Of a DNA stretch of 64,000 bases, positions 18,125 to 27,233 are shown one piece after another (position 1 is the first letter of the stretch; every line of letters starts with the position of its first letter). The stretch is from Bacillota bacterium (GTDB taxonomy: Bacteria; Sysuimicrobiota; Sysuimicrobiia; Sysuimicrobiales; Segetimicrobiaceae), in assembly GCA_021324255.1 (NCBI GenBank), contig JAJPJL010000119.1:1-64000 (forward strand). The letters are read 5' to 3'. Position numbers and translations under genes: made by a program. The notes beneath the pieces are model-generated. The model saw nothing but the letters and a program-made list of their open reading frames with translations. It ran no database searches and was not told the DNA's origin.

Positions 18125-18757
18125 ATGGAGTCCTCCAGCTCGAACATCGATGCTCGCCGCGCCGGGCCCAGGCGGCGCATCTTTCTTGCGGTGCCCCTGG
18201 CCCGCGGCCTCCAGGAGGACGTAGTCTCCGCGATTCAAGAGGCCGTGGGCGGGCATGATGCGCTGCGTTGGGTGCGCGCCGACATGCTCCACGTCACGCT
18301 GCGATTTTTGGGCGGCATCACCGCCGCCGAGCTCAACCGCGCCATCAGGGCCGCGCAGGCCGCCGCGGATCCGTTCGATCCGTTTGCCGTGACCTTCGCG
18401 GGAGGCGGCGCGTTCCCGTCCTTGCGGACCCCCCGCGTCGTTTGGGCCGGCGTCGTCGACGGCGCCGGTGCGTTGCGCGCGCTCGCCGGGGCGCTTGACG
18501 CGGCGCTGGCGAAGCAGCGCTTCCCCCGTGAGCCGCAGCGGTTTCACCCACACGTGACGGTCGCCCGCGTGCGCGCGGGCGGGCCGCCGCCCGATCTGCG
18601 GCCCTATGCCGGACGCCTGATGGGAGCCGAGGCTCCGGTCATCGGCACGCAGCGCGTGGACGCGATCGTCGTGATGGAGAGCATCTTGCACCCGTCGGGA
18701 GCAAGATACGAGGAAGTCTACCGGGCCGCGTTCGGCGGCGGGGCGTCGCACGGTTGA
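18125..18757 (+). CDS. thpR: RNA 2',3'-cyclic phosphodiesterase (2H phosphoesterase)
   Basis: A 210-residue 2H-superfamily protein with two catalytic HxTx motifs: HVTLRFLGG near residue 57 and HVTVARV near residue 142. Family members (ThpR/LigT) hydrolyse 2',3'-cyclic phosphate ends of RNA and can ligate tRNA halves in vitro. ATG 18125 has no clear Shine-Dalgarno, and the conserved part begins about 19 residues in (RRIFLAVPL), so a later start cannot be excluded. It lies between cinA and recA, a common position for thpR in high-GC Terrabacteria. Confidence 0.88.
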   Translation: MESSSSNIDARRAGPRRRIFLAVPLARGLQEDVVSAIQEAVGGHDALRWVRADMLHVTLRFLGGITAAELNRAIRAAQAAADPFDPFAVTFAGGGAFPSLRTPRVVWAGVVDGAGALRALAGALDAALAKQRFPREPQRFHPHVTVARVRAGGPPPDLRPYAGRLMGAEAPVIGTQRVDAIVVMESILHPSGARYEEVYRAAFGGGASHG

Positions 18758-18879
18758 CGTCGGGGCCGCGAGCAGGTCAACGTTCCCGCATCACGAAGCC
18801 CTCCGGGAAGCGTCACGCCAATGCGACGGAGTATCGCGCTGACTTCGATGCAGTTGAGCCGTGGAATCCACGCGGTCGC

Positions 18880-18908
18880 TTGACAAACGAACATATGTTT
18901 GGTACAGT
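18880..18908 (+). promoter_or_regulatory. recA promoter with embedded LexA-type SOS box
   Basis: TTGACA (18880-18885), a 17-nt spacer and TACAGT (18903-18908) form a near-consensus SigA promoter. Inside the spacer, CGAACATATGTTTG (18888-18901) matches 13 of 14 positions of the B. subtilis-type SOS consensus CGAACRNRYGTTYC. A bound LexA would block this promoter, so recA should be DNA-damage inducible. Confidence 0.85.
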
Positions 18909-18961
18909 GGCCGCAACTTAACCGCACAAAACCGCCTCATCTTACCGGGAGGAAATGCAGC

Positions 18962-20074
18962 ATGAACGAGCGGCAGCGCGCCCTGGATCTCGCCCTGACC
19001 CAGATTGAGAAGCAGTTCGGCAAGGGTTCGATCATGAAGCTCGGCGAGCATCAGGCCAAGCTCACCGCGGAGGTCATTTCCACCGGCGCGCTGGCCATTG
19101 ACGCCGCCCTCGGTGTGGGAGGGGTGCCGCGCGGCCGCGTGGTCGAGATCTACGGCCCGGAGTCGTCCGGCAAGACGACGCTCGGCTATCACGTGATCGC
19201 CGAAGCACAGCGCGACGGCGGCGTCGCCGCCTTCATCGACGCGGAGCACGCGCTCAACCCGGAGTACGCGCGGACCGTGGGCGTGGATATCGACAGTCTC
19301 CTTATCTCGCAACCCGACTCCGGGGAGCAGGCGCTCGAGATCGCAGAGATGCTCGTCCGCTCCGGCGCGATCGACGTCGTTGTCGTCGACTCCGTCGCGG
19401 CGCTCGTGCCCCGCGCCGAACTGGAGGGCGAGATGGGCGATGCCCACGTCGGGTTGCAGGCCCGGCTCATGTCCCAAGCGCTCCGCAAGCTCGTCGGCGC
19501 GATCAGCAAGTCGCGCACGACCGTCATCTTTATCAACCAACTCCGGGAAAAAGTCGGCGTCATGTACGGGAACCCGGAAGTCACGACGGGCGGCCGGGCG
19601 CTCAAGTTCTATGCGTCGGTGCGGATCGAGATCCGGCGCATCGAGTCGATCAAGTCCGGCGATCAGGTGCTTGGCCAGCGCGTACGGGTCAAGGTGGTGA
19701 AGAACAAGCTCGCGGCGCCGTTCCGCGAAGCGGAAGTCGACATCATCTTTCCGCGCGGCATCAGCCGGGCGGGCAGCTTGCTCGATGTCGCCACGGCGCA
19801 GGGCATCGTCACGCGAACGGGGACCTGGTTTGCCTACAAAGACATGAAACTGGGGCAGGGCCGCGACAACGCGCGGGAGTTCCTGGAGTCCAATCCCGAG
19901 TTGGCGGCGGAGATCGCCACGCGGGCGCGGGAGAAACTGGGTCTGACGCGCGGCGGGCCGGCGACTCATGGCCCCGCGGCCGACATCTCGACCAACGGCG
20001 ATGCGAAGCCGGTGGTCCGCGACGGTCATGCGCCCTCGGCGGCCAAGGGGGTTCCCGTTCGGGCGCAGCGCTGA
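18962..20074 (+). CDS. recA: Recombinase RecA
   Basis: A 370-residue RecA: Walker [11 protein letters not shown] (K71), Walker [13 protein letters not shown], and loop regions including [20 protein letters not shown]. It forms filaments on single-stranded DNA, drives strand exchange and triggers LexA self-cleavage. The start is ATG 18962 with GGGAGG at 18947-18952. The C-terminal tail after about residue 330 is variable, with few of the acidic residues found in E. coli. The promoter carries an SOS box (18888-18901). recX follows after about 100 nt. Confidence 0.98.
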   Translation: MNERQRALDLALTQIEKQFGKGSIMKLGEHQAKLTAEVISTGALAIDAALGVGGVPRGRVVEIYGPESSGKTTLGYHVIAEAQRDGGVAAFIDAEHALNPEYARTVGVDIDSLLISQPDSGEQALEIAEMLVRSGAIDVVVVDSVAALVPRAELEGEMGDAHVGLQARLMSQALRKLVGAISKSRTTVIFINQLREKVGVMYGNPEVTTGGRALKFYASVRIEIRRIESIKSGDQVLGQRVRVKVVKNKLAAPFREAEVDIIFPRGISRAGSLLDVATAQGIVTRTGTWFAYKDMKLGQGRDNAREFLESNPELAAEIATRAREKLGLTRGGPATHGPAADISTNGDAKPVVRDGHAPSAAKGVPVRAQR

Positions 20075-20179
20075 TGAGCGGCGCCTCGCTCGGGGCCGCG
20101 CGATCAGCCCGCGCCCACACGCAGCGTATCCCCGGAATCTGGGACTCGGGTCCGCCTCGGTGGTGAGAGGCCGGTCCTC

Positions 20180-20812
20180 GTGAGCATCCGATCGGGTGAC
20201 GCCTCGTCCGGCCGCTCGGCGCGGTTGCATCGGCGGCCAGGGGTGCCGGCGCGCACCAGCGGTACCCCCGCAAGCGATGGCGTCCCCGCCGGTGCACGTG
20301 AGCGGCCCGCGCGGGAGCGCCCGCTGGAGGGGGCCCGGGAGACGGCGCTCCGGCTGTTGGCCGTGCGGTCCCGGAGCACGTTCGAGCTCACCCTCCAACT
20401 GCGCCGGCGCGGGGTGCCGGACGCGCACATCCGCACCGTTGTTGCGGACCTCACCAGCCGCGGCTACCTCGACGATCGGGCGTTTGCCAGCGGATGGGTC
20501 GCCGCCCGCGCGGGGACGCGCGCCTATGGTGTGGCGCGGTTGCGGCGTGAGCTCCACGAAAAAGGCGTCGCGATGCCGCTCATCGAGCAGGCAATCCGGG
20601 AGGCGTACGGCGAAGAAGACTATTCCGTGACCGAGGAACGCTACGCGCGGGCTCTGATCGAACGGCGCCTTCCCGCGTATCGCCACCTGCCGGCCGGGGT
20701 TCGCACACGCCGGCTGGCGGGACTCCTCGATCGGCGCGGCTTCTCGTCCGCCACGATTGCCCGCGTTCTCGGTGCGGCGCATCGGACCGCGGCGGACGCA
20801 CCCGATGGCTAA
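20180..20812 (+). CDS. recX: Regulatory protein RecX
   Basis: A 210-residue RecX with a basic, Pro/Arg-rich N-terminal extension of about 50 residues and then tandem three-helix repeats (ETALRLLAVRSRSTFELTLQL; GYLDDRAFASGWV; YGVARLRRELHEKGV). RecX binds in the RecA filament groove and tunes RecA activity. The start is GTG 20180; the family-conserved part starts later, so an internal start is possible but none has a better site. Its stop codon overlaps the helicase-nuclease start by 8 nt, coupling the two. Confidence 0.9.
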   Translation: MSIRSGDASSGRSARLHRRPGVPARTSGTPASDGVPAGARERPARERPLEGARETALRLLAVRSRSTFELTLQLRRRGVPDAHIRTVVADLTSRGYLDDRAFASGWVAARAGTRAYGVARLRRELHEKGVAMPLIEQAIREAYGEEDYSVTEERYARALIERRLPAYRHLPAGVRTRRLAGLLDRRGFSSATIARVLGAAHRTAADAPDG

Positions 20813-23800
20813 TCGCCGCGAGTCCCGCGCGGGTGGGGATCAGCTCGACCTCGATCTGGTCGGCCCGCGCACGGCGCCCGCGCCGGTCACCGCGCCCGAC
20901 GCGTCCCCGGCGGAGGACGAGCCCGCGGGTGCCCTCGAAGCGATCCTCCTCAGGCAGGCGTCGGCCGCCGACGCGGTGCTGGAGGGGCTCACCGCCGAGC
21001 AGCGCGATGCCGTGACGCACACGGACGGCCCGCTGTTGATCGTGGCCGGCGCCGGTACGGGCAAGACCACCGTGATCACCCGCCGCATCGGCTACTTGAT
21101 CGCGACCCGTCGGGTGCGGCCGGAACAGGTGCTCGCGCTGACCTTTACCGATCGGGCCGCGGCCGAAATGGAAGAGCGGGTGGACCGCCTCGTCCCGTAC
21201 GGGTTCACGCAGGCGTGGATCAGCACGTTCCACGCGTTCGGCGACCGCGTGCTGCGGGATCACGCGCTGCATCTCGGCCTGCCCCCGGATTTCCGGGTGC
21301 TCAGCCGCGCGGAGCAGGTCATTTTCATCCGGGAGCGGCTCTTCGAGTTTCCGCTGGACCACTTCCGTCCGCTGGCGGATCCGGCCCGCTACGTGGATGC
21401 CCTGGTGTCGCTCATCAGCCGGGCGAAGGACGAGGACATATCCGCCGCGGAGTACACGGCCTACGCGGACCGCCTCGCGGCCGACGCGGCCGCGCGGCCG
21501 GACGATCCGGTGCTGGCGGAGCAGGCTCGGCAGCAACGCGAGTTGGCCGCCGCGTATCGTACTTACCAGGAGCTGCTCGCCAAGGAGGGCCGCCTCGATT
21601 TCGGCGACCTGATCGTCCTGACGTTGCGCCTGCTCCGCGAGCATCCGGACGTCTTGCACGGCTACCAGGAACAGTTTCACCAGATCCTCGTCGACGAATT
21701 CCAGGACACGAACTACGCGCAGTTCGAGTTGGTCAAGCTCCTCGCCGGCGCGCGCCGCAACCTCACCGCCGTCGCGGACGATGATCAGGCGATCTACCGG
21801 TTTCGCGGCGCCTCCTACAGCAACATCACGTTTTTCACGGACACCTACGCCGACGCGCGGACGGTCGTCCTCACCCGGAACTATCGGTCGACGCAGTTCA
21901 TCCTGGACGCCGCCTACCGCCTCGTTCGCCACAATGATCCTGACCGGCTCGAGGTGCGCGCGGGCCTGGACAAACGCCTGGAAGCGGTCGCCGGGCCGGG
22001 CGTGTTGCCGCGTCATGTGCACTACGAATCCCTCGGCGCCGAGGCCGACGGGGTCGCGGAGCGCATCGCCGACCGCGTCGGGGCCGGCGCGTGGCAGTAT
22101 CGCGACGTCGCGATCCTCGTGCGCGCCAACCGGGACGCCGACCCGTTCCTCCGCGCCCTCAACATGCGCGGGATCCCGTTTCAGTTCTCCGGCACCCGCG
22201 GCCTCTACGACCGCGAAGAAATCCGGTTGCTCACCTCGTTCCTGCGCGTCCTCGCCCACCCGGACGACAGCGTGTCGCTCTACCACTTGAGCGCGTCGCC
22301 GCTCTACGACGTTCCGGCGGCGGACCTGGCCGCGTGCCTGAGCTACGCGAGCCGCCGGAGGCGGTCGTTGCACCACGTGTACCGCTACCTCGCCCGGATC
22401 GAGGATCTCGAGGTCTCGACAGAGGGCCGCGAGGTCGCCGCCCGCCTCATCGACGACCTGGAGGAGATGGCGCGCCTGGCGCCCCGCTTCCCGACGGGCC
22501 GGGTGCTCTACGAGTACGTGATCAACCGCACGGGGTTCGTGCGCCGGCTCGCGTCGTCCGGGCGCCCCGAAGACGAGCACAAGGTCGCCAACATCGCCAA
22601 GTTCTTCGATCTGGTGGCGCGGTTCGGCGACGTGGCCCCTCTGGACCGGGTGCCGGCATTCATCGGCTACCTCGACCTGCTCATCGACGCGGGCGACGAT
22701 CCGCCGACCGCGGAGATGGACGGCGACGCCGACGCGGTCCGGGTCCTCACGGTGCACAAGGCCAAGGGGCTCGAGTTTCCCGTGGTCTTCCTCGTGAGCC
22801 TGGTCACCGACAAATTCCCCTCGCGCGCCCGGCGAGATCCCCTGCCGTTGCCGGACGCGCTGATGAAGGACATGTTGCCGAGCGGTGACTTTCACGTCCA
22901 GGAAGAGCGGCGCCTGTGCTACGTCGGCATGACCCGCGCCAAGCGGGAGCTGTACCTGACGAGCGCCACGGACTACGGCGGCGTGCGGCCGCGCAAGGTC
23001 AGCCGGTTTGTGCTGGAGGCGCTCGACGTGCCGCGCGCGGCCCCGGAAGCCGTGCGCGCCTCGCCCGTGCAGGCGGTGGAGCGGCACGCGCCGGCCGCCG
23101 AACCGGCGCCGCTCACGTTGATCCCGCTCGGCGACGACGCGGTGCTGCAGCTGTCGTTCCGGCAGATCGACGATTACCTGACCTGCCCGTACAAGTACCG
23201 GTACATCCACGTGCTGCGCGTGCCGGTGCTCCGCGATCACCGCGTGGCCTACGGTGCGGCCCTGCACGAGGCCGTGCAGGAATACAATCGGCGGCGCGCG
23301 CGGCATCAGCCCGTGACGGCCGAGGACCTGATCGCGCATTTCGAGCGCGCGTGGGTCAACGAGGGGTTTTTGAGCCGGGAGCACGAGGACCAGCGCATGG
23401 AAGCCGGCCGCGGCGCGCTGCGGCGCTTCTACGAGCACCAGCAGGCCGGGGGCACGGTGCCCACGTTCGTGGAGCGGGAGTTCCGCTTCTCGGTGCAGGG
23501 TACCCTGCTTCGCGGCCGCTGGGACCGCGTCGACGTGCGGGGCGGCGAGGTCGTGATCATCGATTTCAAGAGCACCGATGTGCGCACGCAGCAGGACGCG
23601 GACCGCCGCGCCAAGGACAGCGAGCAGCTCTCGATCTACGCGCTTGCCTACGAGGCCGTGTTCGGGCGGCTGCCCGACCGCGTGGAGTTGCACTTCCTGG
23701 GGCGCGACGTGGTGGTCGGCCAAGCCCGCAAGACGCCGGCGGACATCGCCGCCGTGCGTGCGATGATCCTGGAGGCGGCCAGCGGGATACGCGCACAACG

Positions 23801-23885
23801 GTTCATCGCCACCCCCGATCCGTACCGGGCGTGTCCGTACTGCGCGTTCAACCAGGTGTGCCCGTTCACCGCGGCGCCCGAATGA
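20805..23885 (+). CDS. UvrD/PcrA-type helicase fused to a RecB-like Fe-S nuclease
   Basis: A 1026-residue SF1A helicase-nuclease. Helicase motifs: Walker A AGAGTGKTT (K87), motif II LVDEFQDTNYAQF, QAIYRFRGA, LTRNYRSTQFIL, and VLTVHKAKGLEFPVVF. From about residue 780 comes a PD-(D/E)XK nuclease (GAALHEAVQEY; GEVVIIDFKST; EQLSIYALAY) with an upstream cysteine (LTCPYKYRY) and a C-terminal CPYCAFNQVCPF, a four-cysteine set like the AddB/Cas4 iron-sulfur staple. The domain order resembles AddA or bacterial UvrD-Cas4-like exonucleases and suggests double-strand-end processing. ATG 20805 overlaps recX; the stop overlaps the next gene (ATGA). Confidence 0.9.
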   Translation: MANRRESRAGGDQLDLDLVGPRTAPAPVTAPDASPAEDEPAGALEAILLRQASAADAVLEGLTAEQRDAVTHTDGPLLIVAGAGTGKTTVITRRIGYLIATRRVRPEQVLALTFTDRAAAEMEERVDRLVPYGFTQAWISTFHAFGDRVLRDHALHLGLPPDFRVLSRAEQVIFIRERLFEFPLDHFRPLADPARYVDALVSLISRAKDEDISAAEYTAYADRLAADAAARPDDPVLAEQARQQRELAAAYRTYQELLAKEGRLDFGDLIVLTLRLLREHPDVLHGYQEQFHQILVDEFQDTNYAQFELVKLLAGARRNLTAVADDDQAIYRFRGASYSNITFFTDTYADARTVVLTRNYRSTQFILDAAYRLVRHNDPDRLEVRAGLDKRLEAVAGPGVLPRHVHYESLGAEADGVAERIADRVGAGAWQYRDVAILVRANRDADPFLRALNMRGIPFQFSGTRGLYDREEIRLLTSFLRVLAHPDDSVSLYHLSASPLYDVPAADLAACLSYASRRRRSLHHVYRYLARIEDLEVSTEGREVAARLIDDLEEMARLAPRFPTGRVLYEYVINRTGFVRRLASSGRPEDEHKVANIAKFFDLVARFGDVAPLDRVPAFIGYLDLLIDAGDDPPTAEMDGDADAVRVLTVHKAKGLEFPVVFLVSLVTDKFPSRARRDPLPLPDALMKDMLPSGDFHVQEERRLCYVGMTRAKRELYLTSATDYGGVRPRKVSRFVLEALDVPRAAPEAVRASPVQAVERHAPAAEPAPLTLIPLGDDAVLQLSFRQIDDYLTCPYKYRYIHVLRVPVLRDHRVAYGAALHEAVQEYNRRRARHQPVTAEDLIAHFERAWVNEGFLSREHEDQRMEAGRGALRRFYEHQQAGGTVPTFVEREFRFSVQGTLLRGRWDRVDVRGGEVVIIDFKSTDVRTQQDADRRAKDSEQLSIYALAYEAVFGRLPDRVELHFLGRDVVVGQARKTPADIAAVRAMILEAASGIRAQRFIATPDPYRACPYCAFNQVCPFTAAPE

Positions 23886-25072
23886 GCGTCCGCCTGCTGC
23901 ACACGTCCGACGTGCACCTCGGGGCGACCTTCAAGATGCTGGGAGAGCGCGGCGGCGACCAACGGCGCCAGCTGCAACGCACGCTGGCGAACGTGGTCGG
24001 CCTCGCGATTCAGGAGCGCGTCGACGCCGTGCTGGTCGCTGGTGACCTGTTCGACTCCGTGGCCGCGGCCCGGCTCATGGCGCCGTTCGCCCGGGAGCAG
24101 CTCGGGCGCCTCGGGGAGGCGGGCATCCCCGTGTGCGCCATCGCCGGCAACCACGATCCGCTCGGGGCGGGGAGCGCCGGGATCTGGCAGCGGCTCGCCG
24201 GCGAGTGCCCGCATCTGACCGTCTTCGGGGCGGCGCCGCAGGCGCGGATATTTCCCGACCGGGACCTGACGGTGATCGGCCGGTCCGTCCAGGACCGGCT
24301 GTCCTCTGAGAGTCCGCTCGCCGCGTTTCTCGCCGGCGGCGCCGCGGTCGCGGACGGGACCCACACCGCGGGCCTCGCGCGGGTGCCGGCCGGAGCGCGG
24401 CCGACACGTCACGTCGTGGGGGTGTTCCACGGCAGCGTGCAGCGGCCGGATTTCGAGACCAAGTTCGGCCTGATCACCCCGGAGGAGATCGGCGCAAGCG
24501 GCGTGGACTACCTCGCCTTGGGCGACTGGCACTCGGCGCAAAACGTCTCCGCCGGCCGGGTCGCGGCCTGGTACAGCGGGGCGCCCGAGATGATCGGTCT
24601 GGATGAGCCGGACTCCGGCAACGTGTGCCTCGTCACTGTGCGAGGGCCGGGCGACGTCGATGTGGCCCCGCGACGCGTCGGCCGGCGACGGGCGGCGTCC
24701 ATCACGATCGATCTCGCGACGGCCGGCGGTCCCGACGCGGTCGCGCGCCTGGTCGGCGACCGCGCCGACCGGGACCTCGCGCTGGTGGTGACGCTCACCG
24801 GGCTCGTCGGGTTGGCGGACCGCGTGCTGGTGGACGAGCTGCGCGACGATCTTGCCTCGGAGTTTTTCCGGTTGGAGATCCGCGACGCCTCGCATCTGCG
24901 CCCGGAGGCCGTCGATCCCACGCAGTACCAGGCGAACACGGTGCTCGGCCGCTTCGTGCGGCAGATGCACGAGCTCCTCGCCGCCCGCGACGGCGAGGAG
25001 CGGGCCATCGCCTCGGACGCGCTGGCGTACGGCGTGGCCCTGCTCGAGGGCCGGACGGAGATCCTCGGGTGA
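23882..25072 (+). CDS. SbcD/YhaO-like DNA repair metallophosphoesterase
   Basis: A 396-residue Mre11-type calcineurin-like phosphoesterase. Metal-ligand motifs: HTSDVHLG at the N-terminus, AGDLFDS, AGNHDPLG, VFHGSVQ and LGDWHSAQ. It pairs with the ATPase encoded next; by analogy with SbcCD/Rad50-Mre11 or B. subtilis YhaO-YhaN, the complex trims DNA ends or hairpins. The start is ATG 23882 (ATGA overlap with the helicase). The longer upstream frame is a shadow. The stop overlaps the ATPase start (GTGA). Confidence 0.88.
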   Translation: MSVRLLHTSDVHLGATFKMLGERGGDQRRQLQRTLANVVGLAIQERVDAVLVAGDLFDSVAAARLMAPFAREQLGRLGEAGIPVCAIAGNHDPLGAGSAGIWQRLAGECPHLTVFGAAPQARIFPDRDLTVIGRSVQDRLSSESPLAAFLAGGAAVADGTHTAGLARVPAGARPTRHVVGVFHGSVQRPDFETKFGLITPEEIGASGVDYLALGDWHSAQNVSAGRVAAWYSGAPEMIGLDEPDSGNVCLVTVRGPGDVDVAPRRVGRRRAASITIDLATAGGPDAVARLVGDRADRDLALVVTLTGLVGLADRVLVDELRDDLASEFFRLEIRDASHLRPEAVDPTQYQANTVLGRFVRQMHELLAARDGEERAIASDALAYGVALLEGRTEILG

Positions 25073-27210
25073 TTATCCGGCGCATGCGGGTCCGCCGGTT
25101 CCGCCGGCTCGCGGACGAGACCCTGGAGTTCGGGCCCGGCCTCAACGTCGTTCGCGGCCGGAACGACGCCGGCAAGTCGACGCTGCACCTGGCGTTTTCG
25201 GCGGCGCTCTACCCGATTCGGCCGTCCGAAGCCCGTTCGTTGAGCCCGTGGGGGCGCGACGATGGTCCCGGCGAGATCACGCTGGAGTTCGAAGCCGGGG
25301 GCCGCCGCTACACGCTCCACAAGGACTTTGCCTCCCGGAAGGTGTGCCTCACGGACGGGCGGCGGCCCGTGGACAACGCGAAAGAGGTGGAGCGGCAGAT
25401 CGGCGCATGGCTCGGCTTCCCGACGCTCGCGTTGTTCCGCGCCACCGCGCACATCGGACAGTGGGAGCTGGCGCAGGTACAAAAGGAAAAGGACGCCATC
25501 GGCACTCGCCTGTCGGCGATCATGACGGGCGGCGACGAGGACGCGGCGCGTGTGCTCCGGCTCCTGGACGAGCGCATTCGCAAGATGGAACTCGGGCTCC
25601 GCCGGCCCTCCGGGGCGCCCGGACCGCTCAAGCGCGACGAGGAGCGTCTGCGATACCTGACCGCGGAGGCGCAGCGGCTGGCGTCGGAGGTCGCCGCGAT
25701 CGAGCAGGCCGCGGCGGACCGGACGAAGATCGCGGAGCGGGTCGCGCAGCTCGAGCAGCAGGTCCAGGAGGACGCGGCGCTCGTGCAGGCCAACCGCGAG
25801 CTGCTGGAGCTGGATCGCCGGGTGGAGGCGCAGCGCCGGCGGGTCACGGAGTTACGCGAGCTGACGGAGCGGATCGACGCCGCGGCGCGGGATCTCGAGG
25901 CCGCGAGCCGGGACCCGGCGCTCGAGCTGCCGGACGTCGCGCCGGACGCCCTCGAGACCGTGCGGACGGCCGCCCTGCGCGCGGAGCTGCTGCGCCGCGA
26001 GGTCGCGGCAGCGTCGGCGGAGGCGATCCGTCCGGCCCCGGCTCAGGCGACCACCCGCGGGACCCGCGCCGCATGGGTGCCGGCGGGACTCGCGGCGGCC
26101 GCGGGTCTCGCGAGCGCGGCGCTCCTCGTCGATCGCCATACCGGCCTCGGGTTGGGGGTGATGCTCGCGGCGGTCCTCCTGGGCGCGCTCGCGATCGCGA
26201 TGCGGAGCCGCGCCCGGGCCGCGGCGGTCCAGGCCGAGCTGGCCACGGCCCGGCGCGCCGAAGAAGCCGAGCGCGTCGAGGCCCGGCGCCGAGACGCCGC
26301 ACAGGCCGAAGACGCGCTGCGACGGCACCTCCAGGCGCTCGGGGCCGGCTCCGTGGAGGACGTGGCGGAGCGGCAGCAGCGCCTGACGGCGGCGCGCCGC
26401 CGGCGGGAGACGGCCCGGGCGGTACTCGAGTCGCTCGTGGGCGCGCGTACCCGCGCGGCGATCGCCGACGAGTACCAGCGGGCCGTGCTGGACCTCGCCG
26501 CGGCCGAGGCAAGGCGGGACAGTCCGGACCTGGCGCTGCGGCGGCTCGACGCGGCCTCGTTTCAGCGCCTCGCCGGCGAGGCGGAGCGCCGGCGACAGGA
26601 GCTCGAGCGGCGGCGGGCCGCGCTGCACACGCTCGATGGTCGGCTCTCCGGAAGGTCGCCTCATGAGGAGCTCGCCAGGGTCGAAGAAGAGCTCGCGGAC
26701 GTGCGCGCCCGGTATGCCCGCGCGGAGCGGCAGGTGCGGGTGCTCACCCTGACCCGCGACGTGCTCGCCGAAGCCCGCGGTCAGACGATCGTGCCGGGCC
26801 GGGCGATGCTGGAGGAGCGGGCCAGCGAGTATGTGCGGCGGCTGTCAGGCGGCGCCTATACCAGGATCTCCGTGGACGAGCAGACTCTCGCCCCGCGGGT
26901 GTGGGTGGGCCCGCCCAAAGAGTGGGCCGATGTATCGGCCAAGGAGATCGGAAGCGGCGGCGTCGACCAGTGCTATCTTGCGCTGCGCCTGGGTCTCGTG
27001 GAGTTGCTGTGCGAGGGACAGTGTCCGCCGCTGTTTCTCGACGATCCGCTGCTCGCCTATGACGAGGACCGTCAGGCCGCGGCGATGGACTTCCTCACCG
27101 ATTTGGCGCGGCGCCACCAGATCTTCCTCTTCACGTGCCGCACCGCCTACGACGCCCGCGCGGACCACCTCACGGTGCTGGACCAGCCCGCGGCGGTCCC
27201 GGCGCCGTAA
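25069..27210 (+). CDS. SbcC/YhaN-like SMC-type ATPase with central hydrophobic segments
   Basis: A 713-residue Rad50/SMC-like ATPase. N-terminal Walker A RGRNDAGKST (K36), long coiled coil (about 180-310 and 390-560), C-terminal ABC signature EIGSGGVDQCYLALRLGL, and Walker B PLFLDDPLLAYDED. Between the coils, around residues 340-380, are two hydrophobic stretches (VPAGLAAAAGLASAALLV and LGVMLAAVLLGALAIAM) instead of a zinc hook. That layout matches B. subtilis YhaN rather than SbcC and suggests membrane association. GTG 25069 overlaps the phosphoesterase stop. It converges on the SCO gene, with a hairpin between. Confidence 0.87.
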   Translation: MIIRRMRVRRFRRLADETLEFGPGLNVVRGRNDAGKSTLHLAFSAALYPIRPSEARSLSPWGRDDGPGEITLEFEAGGRRYTLHKDFASRKVCLTDGRRPVDNAKEVERQIGAWLGFPTLALFRATAHIGQWELAQVQKEKDAIGTRLSAIMTGGDEDAARVLRLLDERIRKMELGLRRPSGAPGPLKRDEERLRYLTAEAQRLASEVAAIEQAAADRTKIAERVAQLEQQVQEDAALVQANRELLELDRRVEAQRRRVTELRELTERIDAAARDLEAASRDPALELPDVAPDALETVRTAALRAELLRREVAAASAEAIRPAPAQATTRGTRAAWVPAGLAAAAGLASAALLVDRHTGLGLGVMLAAVLLGALAIAMRSRARAAAVQAELATARRAEEAERVEARRRDAAQAEDALRRHLQALGAGSVEDVAERQQRLTAARRRRETARAVLESLVGARTRAAIADEYQRAVLDLAAAEARRDSPDLALRRLDAASFQRLAGEAERRRQELERRRAALHTLDGRLSGRSPHEELARVEEELADVRARYARAERQVRVLTLTRDVLAEARGQTIVPGRAMLEERASEYVRRLSGGAYTRISVDEQTLAPRVWVGPPKEWADVSAKEIGSGGVDQCYLALRLGLVELLCEGQCPPLFLDDPLLAYDEDRQAAAMDFLTDLARRHQIFLFTCRTAYDARADHLTVLDQPAAVPAP

Positions 27211-27233
27211 GGCGCTACGGGCGCGCCAGCGCC
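27211..27233. terminator. Hairpin between convergent YhaN-like and SCO genes
   Basis: GGCGCT (27211-27216) pairs with AGCGCC (27228-27233) in the few bases between two converging genes. No T-run follows on either strand, so terminator strength is uncertain. Confidence 0.35.
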
